A stretch of DNA of 34,540 nucleotides from Vulcanimicrobiia bacterium (GCA_024281075.1 JAMXLK010000080.1:1-34540), one strand, 5' to 3'; shown: positions 23,795 through 32,056, counted from the first letter of the stretch. The notes: a model not told the origin generated them from the letters alone. Translations and numbers: made by a program.

Positions 23795-24915
23795 GCCAGC
23801 AGCGCCTCTCTGACGGTTCGCCCCACGAAGTCCAGGCCTTCGACGTCCGGCAGCACGGCGCCGCTTTGCCCGTTGGCGGTCAGATGGACGAACGGCACGT
23901 ATTCCCGGGTGTGATCCGATCCGGGCGCGGTCGGATCGCAGCCGTGATCCGCAGTCAAAATCACCTCGTCGCCGGCACGCAACCGCGCCTCGAGACTCGG
24001 CAACATGGCATCGAGTTCTTCAAGCGCACGCGCATATCCGCGTACGTCGCGCCGATGACCGTACTTCGAATCGAAGTCGTTGAGATTCGTGAAGATGAAA
24101 CCGCGATCGACCGCGTCGAGAAGTTCGAAGGTCTTTTCCATCGCGTCACGGTTGTCGGCCGCGCGAATCGATGACGATATTCCACGTCCGCAGTAGATAT
24201 CCGAAATCTTCCCTACTGCATACACGCCGACATACCCGGTCCGGAGCTCGTCGAGCAGGTTCGGGGGCGGCTCGATTGCATAGTCCCGTCGATTCGGCGT
24301 CCGTCTGAAAGCCCCCGGTTCGCCCACAAACGGGCGGGCGATGACCCGGTTGACTGCGTGCGGAGGCTGCAGCATTTCGCGGGCCTCCCGGCACCATTGA
24401 TAGAGCCGGCTCAACGGCACGACTGCTTCGTGCGCCGCGATCTGAAAGACCGAGTCGGCTGACGTATACAGTATGGGCCGCCCCGTGCGGATGTGCGCTG
24501 CACCCAGCTCTTCGATGATCTCGGTGCCCGACGCTGGCACGTTGCCCAGCGGCGGCTTGCCGGCAATTTCCGAAAATGCGGCGACGACCTCGGGGGGAAA
24601 TCCATGCGGATAGGTTGGGAATGCGACCTCCGTGACGATTCCCATCATCTCCCAGTGGCCCGTGATTGTATCTTTTCCGCGACTCCGTTCGCGCAGTCGC
24701 GCCAAGCGTGCGCGCGGTGGTTCGGCCGCGCGAAGGCCCGGGATATCGGTGAGCGCCCCAATCCCAAGCCGCTGTAAATTCGGAATATGTAGCGTGCCGA
24801 CGCTGCGAGCTACGTTGCCGATCGTGTTTGCGCCGGGCGCGTCGCCGTAGTCGGACGCATCTGCGAGCGCGCCGATACCGCCCGAATCAATGACGATTGT
24901 GACCACGCGCTTCAT
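23791..24915 (-). CDS. deoB: Phosphopentomutase
   Basis: The 374-residue alkaline-phosphatase-superfamily enzyme interconverts ribose 1-phosphate (or the deoxy form) and the 5-phosphate. Seen are the metal-binding start VVTIVIDSGGIGAL with Asp10, KDTITGHWEMMG (81-92) carrying the threonine nucleophile, NLNDFDSKYGHRRD, and ILTADHGCDPTAPGSDHTREYVPF with the C-terminal Asp/His metal ligands. ATG 24915 is chosen over 24960 because the family starts at this point and the extra 15 residues are unconserved. A perfect 7-bp hairpin lies just upstream. It is the first gene of the long glycan operon and is ATGA-coupled to the sugar transferase, an unexpected place for a nucleoside-salvage enzyme. Confidence 0.93.
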   Translation of the reverse strand: MKRVVTIVIDSGGIGALADASDYGDAPGANTIGNVARSVGTLHIPNLQRLGIGALTDIPGLRAAEPPRARLARLRERSRGKDTITGHWEMMGIVTEVAFPTYPHGFPPEVVAAFSEIAGKPPLGNVPASGTEIIEELGAAHIRTGRPILYTSADSVFQIAAHEAVVPLSRLYQWCREAREMLQPPHAVNRVIARPFVGEPGAFRRTPNRRDYAIEPPPNLLDELRTGYVGVYAVGKISDIYCGRGISSSIRAADNRDAMEKTFELLDAVDRGFIFTNLNDFDSKYGHRRDVRGYARALEELDAMLPSLEARLRAGDEVILTADHGCDPTAPGSDHTREYVPFVHLTANGQSGAVLPDVEGLDFVGRTVREALLA

Positions 24916-24921
24916 CTGCGG

Positions 24922-24946
24922 CCGACTCTTTCCCTCAAGGAGTCGG
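24922..24946. promoter_or_regulatory. Perfect inverted repeat in the divergent deoB / lptD-like intergenic region
   Basis: CCGACTC (24922-24928) and GAGTCGG (24940-24946) pair perfectly over seven bases around an 11-base loop. The site lies in the only divergent promoter region of this size (57 bases between 24915 and 24973). In the deoB message it would form a hairpin ending six bases before the start codon, with GAGGG in the loop. It could be a protein operator serving both genes or a translational control hairpin; the sequence does not decide. No clear -35/-10 pair was found. Confidence 0.42.
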
Positions 24947-24972
24947 TTCTTACTCTCCAAAAAAGTGGGGCC

Positions 24973-26895
24973 GTGCCACGAATTGCGGTCTCGGCGGCGT
25001 TCGTAACGCTGGTATGTTTGTTCGCGTGCGGCACCGCCCGCGCCGCAACGCCCTCGCCGTCACCCGCTCCAACGCCGACGCCGGCACCGCCGCGAACGCT
25101 GCTCTATCTCGACGCGACCCGGCTCGATTTCTATTACAATCAATTTTTAATCGAGGGAGACGGCAAGGTGCGGCTGCGCACCAGCGACGGCTTCACGGTC
25201 ACCGGCGATGCGTTCACCATGGACCTGAAGCTCAATCGTTTTATGGTCGCAGGAAACGTCACGCTGCACGATGCGACCGGAACGGTCCACGGTGCTGCGA
25301 TTTCCAGTTTTTTGGACTTCCGCCGAATCTATTTTGTGCCGGTGACGTCGGCGCCCGACCGCTGGACCTTCCTCGACGGCGATCTGGCACATCCCGCAAA
25401 AGGCCGCGAAATGCCGGGCGACGCGTTTTATTTTCCGGAGGTCAACGGCAATCCGAGCATTACGGGGACCGGCGCAGTAATCGAAAGTAAGACCTACGTG
25501 CGCTTCATCAACGCTCACACCTACTTCCTCAACGCCGGTGTGCCGCTCGGAACGTACGTCGTCAATTTCTCCTCGAATCAATACTTCGCGCAAAACACGC
25601 TCTCCGGCGCGACCGTCGACCTCACCTGGAATATGGCGGGCAGCCCCAACGCGCTGACCGCCCTGCATCTGCGGTACGACCCGACGTACAAGACGTATCT
25701 GTCGGTGGAACAGCACTTGGTCGGCGACCATGAGTATGCGATCTTCTCGGTCAATCCGGCGACGCGTGACCAGAAGTGGTGGAACTTGGCGCTCTATGAA
25801 AAACTGGGCAGCCGGTTTCAAATTCAGAGCTTCACGCAGTATTACGCGCAACAGGATTGGCTGCGCGAGCCGCGCGCGGCGCAGCAGACGACTTTCCTGA
25901 GTGCGACCTACGCCTTTCCTCACTCGTACGTAACGGGCACGGCGCAGCTGACGAATTACAGCCTCCTCGGCCCGGGAGCGCTCGAACCGCCCAACACGAT
26001 CGCGGGCAGTCTCGATCACCCGTCGCAGGTTCAGCTGACTGCGACGAGCTTCCAAAACCGCATTTTGAACTGGCCCCTCTACGAGCAAATCTACGAAGGC
26101 TACGGCTTCAGCCACGATACGGTTGGAGGTAACCAATACTTGCAGGGCTTCCCGGGCCACGGGCCGCCGATTCCGGTTCCGGGCCTGCAGGCGTACGGCG
26201 CGCCGTGCGAAGATCAGCACGGCGTTAAGCATCCGCCGGTTTATTTCTGTCCGGTATACACGACGATTTGGAATACGGTCTTCGGCTTCAACTTATTTAC
26301 GCCGTCCATCAAACTGAATAACCCTCCGAGTCCCTACGAGACGTATTTTTTCAACGCTAGTTTCAACAAGCAGTACCAGTGGAACTCGCTGCCGCACTGG
26401 ATCAGTACTACGTCGACGAACTTCAGTATCAGCCGGCAGTTCTCGCGTCCGATCAACACGTATCTGAGCTACCAAATCTTGAACGTCGGCGACCATTACA
26501 TCAATGGCGGTTACGTGCCGTGCCAACCGGTCAACACGTTCTACTGTCCGCTCAGCTTTACGTCGTTCCGCGGCGTCTCGACGCATCACACGACGAGCTT
26601 CGGGCTGAATTGGGTACCCTCGCCCGAGTTCAATTTTTCACTGCTCGCTCGGCATCACGTCGATTTCCCGATACCGGTCCCGGGAGTTTTCGGCTTGCCG
26701 CCCAACAACATACTCGGGCAACCGCTTTACACGTCGTACCTCGGTCAGCCGCCGTACGACGCAACCGGAGAAGTACGCTTCAAGGTCTTGTCTCATGCGA
26801 TGCTCGACGTCTCCCGGACGTTTTACTGGTACGGCAATCCGTATAGAACGCAGTTTTGGCAACCGACGTTCGTGATACAGCTCTTGCCCATATGA
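24973..26895 (+). CDS. LptD/OstA-like outer-membrane barrel protein
   Basis: The 640-residue protein has a signal peptide (1-24, ending ARA), a Pro-rich linker (PSPSPAPTPTPAPP, 27-40), an N-terminal OstA/LptA-like beta domain (about 42-125) with EGDGKVRLRTSDGFTVTGD and MVAGNVTLHDATGTVHG, and then 500 residues of alternating aromatic strands typical of an outer-membrane beta-barrel, ending FVIQLLPI. LptD inserts lipopolysaccharide into the outer leaflet; its partner LptE is not seen. Four cysteines occur near residues 415-428 and 516-525, so LptD-type disulfides are possible but not established. GTG 24973 follows GTGGGG at a good distance. It ends in an ATGA overlap with the next gene. It could be a related outer-membrane assembly or transport protein. 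Confidence 0.72.
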   Translation: MPRIAVSAAFVTLVCLFACGTARAATPSPSPAPTPTPAPPRTLLYLDATRLDFYYNQFLIEGDGKVRLRTSDGFTVTGDAFTMDLKLNRFMVAGNVTLHDATGTVHGAAISSFLDFRRIYFVPVTSAPDRWTFLDGDLAHPAKGREMPGDAFYFPEVNGNPSITGTGAVIESKTYVRFINAHTYFLNAGVPLGTYVVNFSSNQYFAQNTLSGATVDLTWNMAGSPNALTALHLRYDPTYKTYLSVEQHLVGDHEYAIFSVNPATRDQKWWNLALYEKLGSRFQIQSFTQYYAQQDWLREPRAAQQTTFLSATYAFPHSYVTGTAQLTNYSLLGPGALEPPNTIAGSLDHPSQVQLTATSFQNRILNWPLYEQIYEGYGFSHDTVGGNQYLQGFPGHGPPIPVPGLQAYGAPCEDQHGVKHPPVYFCPVYTTIWNTVFGFNLFTPSIKLNNPPSPYETYFFNASFNKQYQWNSLPHWISTTSTNFSISRQFSRPINTYLSYQILNVGDHYINGGYVPCQPVNTFYCPLSFTSFRGVSTHHTTSFGLNWVPSPEFNFSLLARHHVDFPIPVPGVFGLPPNNILGQPLYTSYLGQPPYDATGEVRFKVLSHAMLDVSRTFYWYGNPYRTQFWQPTFVIQLLPI

Positions 26896-27779
26896 TGCGT
26901 TTGATATCGGCAGTCGCGGCGGCTGCGCTTGCCGTGCTTCTCCTCGCCGCCGGGCCGCCGGTCATCGTGAGCGGTCAACTTTTGGCTTATCAAGACGGTT
27001 TTGTATTCTTCACGACCGGCGACGGTTTTCACGTTGCCGGCAACGTGACGATCAAAGACGCGAAAACGGGCGGTGCGACAGCTTTGAAACCCGCGCCGCG
27101 GATATGGGCCCGCGCAACGTTCGATGCAAGCGGCACCGTTACGGAACTCGACCTCTCGCGTGCGCCGCTCCCGCCGCAAGGAAACTTCGCCGACGTTGCC
27201 CACTTCGCCGTGGCGATCTCGTCGCCGGTACCGAATCCCGATCTTCTGCGCAACATCGAGACGCCGCCGCCGGGCGCCCCGATAACGGTCGCAGCAGCGC
27301 GTCACTTTTCGGGCCGGCCGGTTTTGGTGACGTTCATCGTGCAGGTGCCGCCTTACACGCCGTTCACCTCGTCAATCTATATCACGACCGACCAGAGCGG
27401 CTGGAACGCCCAGGCCGTACCGATGGATCGCGTCGACGCGCTCCATTATCAGATTACGCGCCGTTACAACTCCGGAACGGTCTTTCAGTACCTCTACGAT
27501 CGCGGCTCGCTGCAATCGCAGGAGGTCGCGCAAAACGGATTAGCGCGTACGCCGCGTTCGCTGGTCGTCACCGACGCCGACGTGCGCGTGATTCGCGACA
27601 CCGTGTTCGCCTGGCAAGACTCGGCGCCCGGACAAGTGAACGCGCCGCAGCCGCAGATCATGCCGACGCCGTACAACCCGGCGCCGTTCCCCAATCTGCC
27701 AAACTGCTTGCCGCCGCCACAACCCGGCGGTAAGCACGGACCGCCGCCGCCCGGCTGCCCCGGCGCACCGCCGCCGTAG
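26892..27779 (+). CDS. Secreted protein with a starch-binding-like (CBM20/CBM48-type) domain
   Basis: The 295-residue protein has a signal peptide (MRLISAVAAAALAVLLLAAG) and an N-terminal beta-rich part beginning VSGQLLAYQDGFVFFTTGDG. A domain at about 144-242 follows the CBM20-type pattern: TFIVQVPPYTPF, SIYITTDQSGWN (Trp171), MDRVDALHYQITRRY, FQYLYDRGSLQSQEV and VIRDTVFAWQD. The C-terminal 50 residues are rich in Pro and Gly (PPPPGCPGAPPP). It probably binds glycan in the periplasm or at the surface; no catalytic domain is seen. The ATG at 26892 is ATGA-coupled to the barrel protein, so the two proteins likely work together. A hairpin with a T-run follows the stop. Confidence 0.75.
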   Translation: MMRLISAVAAAALAVLLLAAGPPVIVSGQLLAYQDGFVFFTTGDGFHVAGNVTIKDAKTGGATALKPAPRIWARATFDASGTVTELDLSRAPLPPQGNFADVAHFAVAISSPVPNPDLLRNIETPPPGAPITVAAARHFSGRPVLVTFIVQVPPYTPFTSSIYITTDQSGWNAQAVPMDRVDALHYQITRRYNSGTVFQYLYDRGSLQSQEVAQNGLARTPRSLVVTDADVRVIRDTVFAWQDSAPGQVNAPQPQIMPTPYNPAPFPNLPNCLPPPQPGGKHGPPPPGCPGAPPP

Positions 27780-27787
27780 CCACCCGC

Positions 27788-27808
27788 CGGGGTTAACCGC
27801 CCCGTTTT
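27788..27808 (+). terminator. Probable Rho-independent terminator after the starch-binding-like gene
   Basis: CGGGG (27788-27792) pairs with CCCCG (27800-27804) around a seven-base loop and is followed directly by TTTT. The stem is short but all G-C. It lies nine bases after the upstream stop and directly before the ATG at 27809, so it would also shape the 5' end of the next message. Confidence 0.5.
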
Positions 27809-29167
27809 ATGGCAAGAACCGCGGCAAATTCCTTACGGAGGGCCTTGCCGTGTTTGCTCTTTGTTGCGCTTGCCATAACGCTTTGCGCAATCGTGCAATG
27901 GCGCTACGCCATTTTTCGTAACGACGTCGACCTGGGAATCTTCACGCAGGTTATCGGCGGTCTCGGCCGCGGGTTTTCGAGCACTGCCGAGGGCCGCGTC
28001 AACCACCTGCTCGTCCATTGGTCCCCGCTCGTCGTTACCGCCTGGCCGTTTCTGCGCGTCTTTGGCCCCGTCGGTCTGGAGTATTTCCAGGCGCTCCTCG
28101 TCGCATCGGTGGTCTTTCCGATCTTCGCCCTCGCGCGAGCGAGGTTTAACGAGATAGCTGCTCTCGGAGTTACCGTCGTCGCAACGTTGTACCCAATCCT
28201 TTGGGCAAACGGCGTCGGTGATTTTCACGAGATGGCATTCGTGCCGCTGCTGTCGGCCACACTTGTTTACGCTTTGGATCGGCGTCGTTGGTGGCTCGCT
28301 ATTGTGGCCGCAACACTGCTCCTTTGCACGAAAGAAGATCAATTCTTCATACTCGCCTTCAACGGCCTGGTCTTCGCGGCAATTTCACGCGGCGACGTTC
28401 GAGCCCGGCGCACAGGACTGCTCATTGCGGGAGGGGCGTTCGCAATGGCGCTCATCTACTTCGGAGCCGTGCGGCCCTCGTTAAACCCGCACCTCGCGTA
28501 TGGAGCTTTAGAATTCTTCCACTGGAGCACGCAGCAGCCGTACGACCAAGGCGTCCTTTTCGACGTCCTGCTTTCCCGGCTACGATACATTTTTATAATG
28601 TTACTGCCGTTGGCGTTCTTACCGTGCCGGTCCCGATACGGATGGTTTTTGGTACCGGGTTTCGTGGAGATTCTCGCGTCGAACAAAACTGTCACGCTCG
28701 CGCCTGGTGCCCACTATACCGCACTCTTGACCGGTTACGCCTTGGCGGCGTTCGTCGACGGTGCCTATCTACTACACGCAAAGAGCTCACGTATCGCTGC
28801 AGGAATGATTTTTGCCGCCGCGGCCGCGTCCGTATGCATCCAGATCTTCGCAAGTCCCATGGAATATTGGTACTACCTTTACCGGCGTCCGGAGGCACAC
28901 GATGCACTCCTTACGCAGACGCTCGCACGACTGCCCCCAGGCGCCGACGTTGGCGCAGAAGATGAGATCTTCGCGCACCTCGGTCTAGATCGGAACGCCT
29001 CCGTAAACTTCAACGACCAGCAGTGGTTCGTTTACGATCGGACCCATTATTCGCAGCGGTGGCAAAGTATCGACGAACCCGCGGTACGCAATGCGATCGC
29101 CCTCCGCCGATACGTTGCGGTGAGCGATCGCGACGGAATCGTGGTTCTCAAGCGCGTTGGCCGCTAA
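27809..29167 (+). CDS. DUF2079 multi-pass membrane protein
   Basis: The 452-residue protein has about ten hydrophobic segments and the DUF2079 pattern: FRNDVDLGIFTQVIGGL, then NHLLVHWSPLVVTAWPFLRVFG, YPILWANGVGDFHEMAFVPL and LLCTKEDQFF. The family is of the GT-C type and is thought to act on lipid-linked sugars; its reaction is not established. ATG 27809 gives a basic N terminus before the first span but has no ribosome-binding site and touches a terminator-like hairpin. TTG 27845 follows GGAGGG with a short spacing and would give 440 residues. The gene has AT-rich patches (for example 28587-28603) unlike its neighbours. It faces the next gene tail to tail. Confidence 0.85.
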   Translation: MARTAANSLRRALPCLLFVALAITLCAIVQWRYAIFRNDVDLGIFTQVIGGLGRGFSSTAEGRVNHLLVHWSPLVVTAWPFLRVFGPVGLEYFQALLVASVVFPIFALARARFNEIAALGVTVVATLYPILWANGVGDFHEMAFVPLLSATLVYALDRRRWWLAIVAATLLLCTKEDQFFILAFNGLVFAAISRGDVRARRTGLLIAGGAFAMALIYFGAVRPSLNPHLAYGALEFFHWSTQQPYDQGVLFDVLLSRLRYIFIMLLPLAFLPCRSRYGWFLVPGFVEILASNKTVTLAPGAHYTALLTGYALAAFVDGAYLLHAKSSRIAAGMIFAAAAASVCIQIFASPMEYWYYLYRRPEAHDALLTQTLARLPPGADVGAEDEIFAHLGLDRNASVNFNDQQWFVYDRTHYSQRWQSIDEPAVRNAIALRRYVAVSDRDGIVVLKRVGR

Positions 29168-29174
29168 GGCCAAC
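29156..29174. terminator. Hairpin between convergent genes, possible bidirectional terminator
   Basis: GTTGGCC (29156-29162) and GGCCAAC (29168-29174) form a perfect 7-bp stem with a five-base loop that contains the DUF2079 stop codon. Convergent genes end on each side (29167 plus, 29178 minus). No T-run follows on either strand, so termination would have to be weak or Rho-assisted. Confidence 0.45.
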
Positions 29175-29177
29175 CGG

Positions 29178-29747
29178 CTAGCGTACCGTCAGCGGTATCG
29201 CTCGCGTCGCCGCATCCCCGCGGGTGTTGCGCGCGATCACCTGCATCGTAAAGTTACCCCGAACGAACCACGGCAGCGGCCCTACGGTGTAGTGCAGCTC
29301 GAACCTTCCGACGCCGACCTTCACCAAGCTGACGGCATAGCCGCCGATGCGAGCCTCGACGCTGGCGACGTTCGACGTGGTGACGACGCGCCCGAAGACG
29401 TGGTCGCCGGGATGAACGTCGGTTTGGCTCACCGTCACATCGAGAATCTGCGGTGCGGCGTCGGGCGGCAGACGAGGTACGTGTTCGATCGGCGCCGGGA
29501 GCGCGGCCGCTTGCTTCGCTGGCGACGCACTCGGCGCGGCCGTTGCCGGTGAGGCCGCTGCCGACGGTTTGGGCGCGATGCTCGGCGGCGCGGAGGGTCG
29601 CGGCGACGGCGGGCGGCTCGGCGCTGCCTCGCGTGCCGGCGTCTTCACGGGGGCAGTGGCTTGCGCGCTCGGCGAGCGAAGCGGATGACTGCAACCGCAG
29701 ACCACGATTAGGGCGACCCCAACGCCGACGGCGCGGACTCGGAGCAT
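29178..29747 (-). CDS. Lipoprotein with proline/alanine-rich linker and Ig-like C-terminal domain
   Basis: The 189-residue protein has a short basic start (MLRVR), a hydrophobic stretch and a lipobox ending in Cys19 (VCGC). Residues 22-95 are low-complexity Pro/Ala/Ser sequence, a typical spacer that lifts a domain off the membrane or through the cell wall. Residues about 100-189 look like a single beta-sandwich of Ig or bacterial fibronectin-like type (DVTVSQTDVHPGDHVFGRV, RFELHYTVG, FTMQVIARNTRGDAA). ATG 29747 is preferred over 29792 because it places the lipobox at the right distance. Function unknown; binding or adhesion is a guess. It is divergent from the GT2 gene. Confidence 0.72.
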   Translation of the reverse strand: MLRVRAVGVGVALIVVCGCSHPLRSPSAQATAPVKTPAREAAPSRPPSPRPSAPPSIAPKPSAAASPATAAPSASPAKQAAALPAPIEHVPRLPPDAAPQILDVTVSQTDVHPGDHVFGRVVTTSNVASVEARIGGYAVSLVKVGVGRFELHYTVGPLPWFVRGNFTMQVIARNTRGDAATRAIPLTVR

Positions 29748-29790
29748 CCGGCTTGGTTCTGGCGTCGTTAGGTTGAAAACCCTTCCAAGC

Positions 29791-30747
29791 ATGAGGACTT
29801 CCGAACGGCCGTTGCTGAGTATTGTCGTTCCGCTCTACAACGAAGCGAGGAACGTATCGCCGCTCGTCGAGCGGATCGGCGGCGTCGTCGATCGCCTAAG
29901 CGCGGCATACGATCACGAGATCGTGCTGGTGAACGACGGCAGCAGCGATGACACGGGCACGGCCGCGCGCCGTGAGATGGAGCGTCGCTCCCATATTATC
30001 CTCGTCACGCTGTCGCGGAACTTCGGCCACCAGCTTGCCGCAACCGCAGGCCTTGAAATTGCGCGCGGCGCGGCCGTCGTGTTAATGGACGGCGACCTGC
30101 AAGATCCGCCGGAGCTGATCGAAGCGTTCGTCGCCAAGTGGCGCGAAGGATTCGACGTCGTCTACGCGGTGCGGCGCACGCGCCCCGGCGAGAGCCCATT
30201 TAAGCTCTTCACCGCCCGGTTGTTCTACCGGATCATCAAACGGTTGACGAAGGTATCGATTCCGGTCGATGCGGGCGATTTTCGCTTGATGAGCCGCCGC
30301 GTCGTCGACGCGCTGCGGCGTTCCCCGGAGCGCAACCGGTTCTTGCGCGGCATGGTAAGCTGGGTCGGCTTCAATCAGACGGCGGTCGAGTACGATCGCG
30401 ACGTTCGCCACACGGGAACGACGAAATACCCGTTGAGCAAGATGATACGCTTCGCAATGGACGGCATCACCTCGTTCTCCGACATTCCGTTGCGCTTTGC
30501 GTCCTATTTCGGATTCATCGTGAGCGCGATCGCCTTTCTGTATGCCATCTACGTCATCGTTTCGAAGGTTTTCAACGTCAGGCCGCTCGCGTATACGCCA
30601 GGCTGGGCGTCGACGATCGTTGCGGTGCTCTTCCTGGGCGGCGTGCAGCTCATGAGTCTCGGTATCCTCGGCGAGTACCTCGGCCGGGTCTACGACGAAG
30701 TCAAAGGGCGGCCGCTCTACCTCATTAGCGAGGTGGAGCGATCTTGA
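29791..30747 (+). CDS. Membrane-anchored GT2, polyprenyl-phosphate glycosyltransferase (GtrB/ArnC-like)
   Basis: The 318-residue protein has a GT-A domain with IVVPLYNEARNV, LVNDGSSDDT (47-56), SRNFGHQLAATAGLE (76-90) and the DGD metal site in LMDGDLQDPPE (98-108), then two membrane spans (about 236-260 and 273-296) and the hallmark GEYLGRVYDEVKGRPLY ending. This group loads glucose, GlcNAc or aminoarabinose onto undecaprenyl phosphate for use outside the membrane. ATG 29791 is chosen over TTG 29773; neither has a strong ribosome-binding site. It is seven bases upstream of the O-antigen ligase-like gene and may feed the GT-C proteins here. Confidence 0.93.
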   Translation: MRTSERPLLSIVVPLYNEARNVSPLVERIGGVVDRLSAAYDHEIVLVNDGSSDDTGTAARREMERRSHIILVTLSRNFGHQLAATAGLEIARGAAVVLMDGDLQDPPELIEAFVAKWREGFDVVYAVRRTRPGESPFKLFTARLFYRIIKRLTKVSIPVDAGDFRLMSRRVVDALRRSPERNRFLRGMVSWVGFNQTAVEYDRDVRHTGTTKYPLSKMIRFAMDGITSFSDIPLRFASYFGFIVSAIAFLYAIYVIVSKVFNVRPLAYTPGWASTIVAVLFLGGVQLMSLGILGEYLGRVYDEVKGRPLYLISEVERS

Positions 30748-30754
30748 ACGTGCA

Positions 30755-32056
30755 TTGATCTATCGCCCCGTCGTCGATCGTTTCGCCGTATCCGTCCCGC
30801 TCGATCCGCCCTCCGCCGTAATGTTCGTCGCCGTCTTCATCGGCGCCGCACTGCTGACCGTCCGCCGCCCCATCTACGGCCTTTGTGTGCTGCTCGCCGC
30901 GACGCCCATCGCCTTCGCGCACGAGGTTTTGGGGACGACGCTGACGCTCGAGAAAGCGGCCCTGCTCGGCGTTCTGCTCGGATTGACGACGTACCGAGGC
31001 AACACGGCATTGCTGAGGCGGCGTCCCGCGCTCGCGCTCTTCGGCGTTCTCAGTGCCTTCGTCGCCGTTACCGCACTGACGGCAATCGACGCGGTGCATC
31101 GCGGTATCGTGCTGCGCGAGTCGCTCAAAGCGGTGCAGTATGCCGCGACCTTCCTCGCGGCGTACCTTTGTTACGCGCGTGACCGTGATGACCGCGCGCT
31201 CGTCCGCGTTCTCTCCGTAACGGCAATCGTCGTAGCAGTCTCGGCACTGGCGCAAGAGATTCTCGGCGCGCCGTCGGGGTTGTACATCGGCGCTGCAATC
31301 GTTCCGCGGATCGCCGGACTTATCGAAGGTCCCAATCAACTCGCCGCCTATTGCGAAATTGTACTTGCTATGCTCGGCGCCTGGGCGCTCGTGCGGCGTT
31401 CGCGGCTGCTCGACACCGCGCTGGTATTGACGGTCTGCGCGGGAGTGCTCACGTTCTCGCGCGCGGGCTGGTTCGCGCTCGCCGCCGTTGCGGCGATCCT
31501 GATTGCGGCGGGCGGACGCGCGGCTTGGACCGCCCTGCGGCCGGCCGCTGCCGGTCTCGCGATTGGGATCGCAGGCGCACTCTGGTGGGCGGTGTACGCG
31601 CATACGCCCGGCGTGCTGCGCGCCTCGCTGGAACCGAGTCTTTATTCAGGCGGCGTCGGAAATCGCAGCGAGCTGTGGCACGCAGCATGGCAGATGTGGC
31701 GGGCGCACCCGATTCTCGGAGTCGGCGCCGGCAATTTTGAATTCCTTCTCGCGGCGTACGGCGTCGTGGGCGTGCGAACGCATGCGAATAGTTGGTATCT
31801 GCAATCTCTTGCCGAAGGCGGCGTGCTGCTCTTCCTGGCGACGATTGCGCTGCTCGTCACGATCGTTGTCAGCTTTGGTTACGGCGGATCGCTTCGGCGC
31901 TTGCGCGCTGCGTCGCCGTGGGTGCTTGCAGCGCTCGCAGCGACGGTCGCGCTCGCACTGCATCAAGTCGTCGATTACCTGGTCTTCTATCCGAAGATCG
32001 GCAACGCGTGGTGGCTGCTGATCGGCATCGCTGCCGCCGCGGTGAGCTTGCCCTGA
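30755..32056 (+). CDS. O-antigen ligase/Wzy-like polymerase family membrane protein
   Basis: The 433-residue protein has about eleven membrane spans. The Wzy_C/WaaL-type features are Arg185 before GLIEGPNQLAAYCE, TFSRAGW (233-239), a large outer loop with NRSELWHAAWQMWRAHPILG (303-322), GVGAGNFEF, and THANSWYLQSLAEGG with His343. It would join or polymerise lipid-linked glycan on the outer face of the inner membrane. Start at TTG 30755 is uncertain; an ATG at 30821 is also in frame. It follows the GtrB-like gene closely, and the stop lies inside a copy of the dispersed repeat. Confidence 0.88.
   Translation: MIYRPVVDRFAVSVPLDPPSAVMFVAVFIGAALLTVRRPIYGLCVLLAATPIAFAHEVLGTTLTLEKAALLGVLLGLTTYRGNTALLRRRPALALFGVLSAFVAVTALTAIDAVHRGIVLRESLKAVQYAATFLAAYLCYARDRDDRALVRVLSVTAIVVAVSALAQEILGAPSGLYIGAAIVPRIAGLIEGPNQLAAYCEIVLAMLGAWALVRRSRLLDTALVLTVCAGVLTFSRAGWFALAAVAAILIAAGGRAAWTALRPAAAGLAIGIAGALWWAVYAHTPGVLRASLEPSLYSGGVGNRSELWHAAWQMWRAHPILGVGAGNFEFLLAAYGVVGVRTHANSWYLQSLAEGGVLLFLATIALLVTIVVSFGYGGSLRRLRAASPWVLAALAATVALALHQVVDYLVFYPKIGNAWWLLIGIAAAAVSLP

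Noticed and set aside
25147-26232. 361-residue open frame on the minus strand
   Set aside because: Antisense to the LptD-like gene, Arg/Val-rich shadow without motifs; the plus-strand protein has a signal peptide and barrel pattern.
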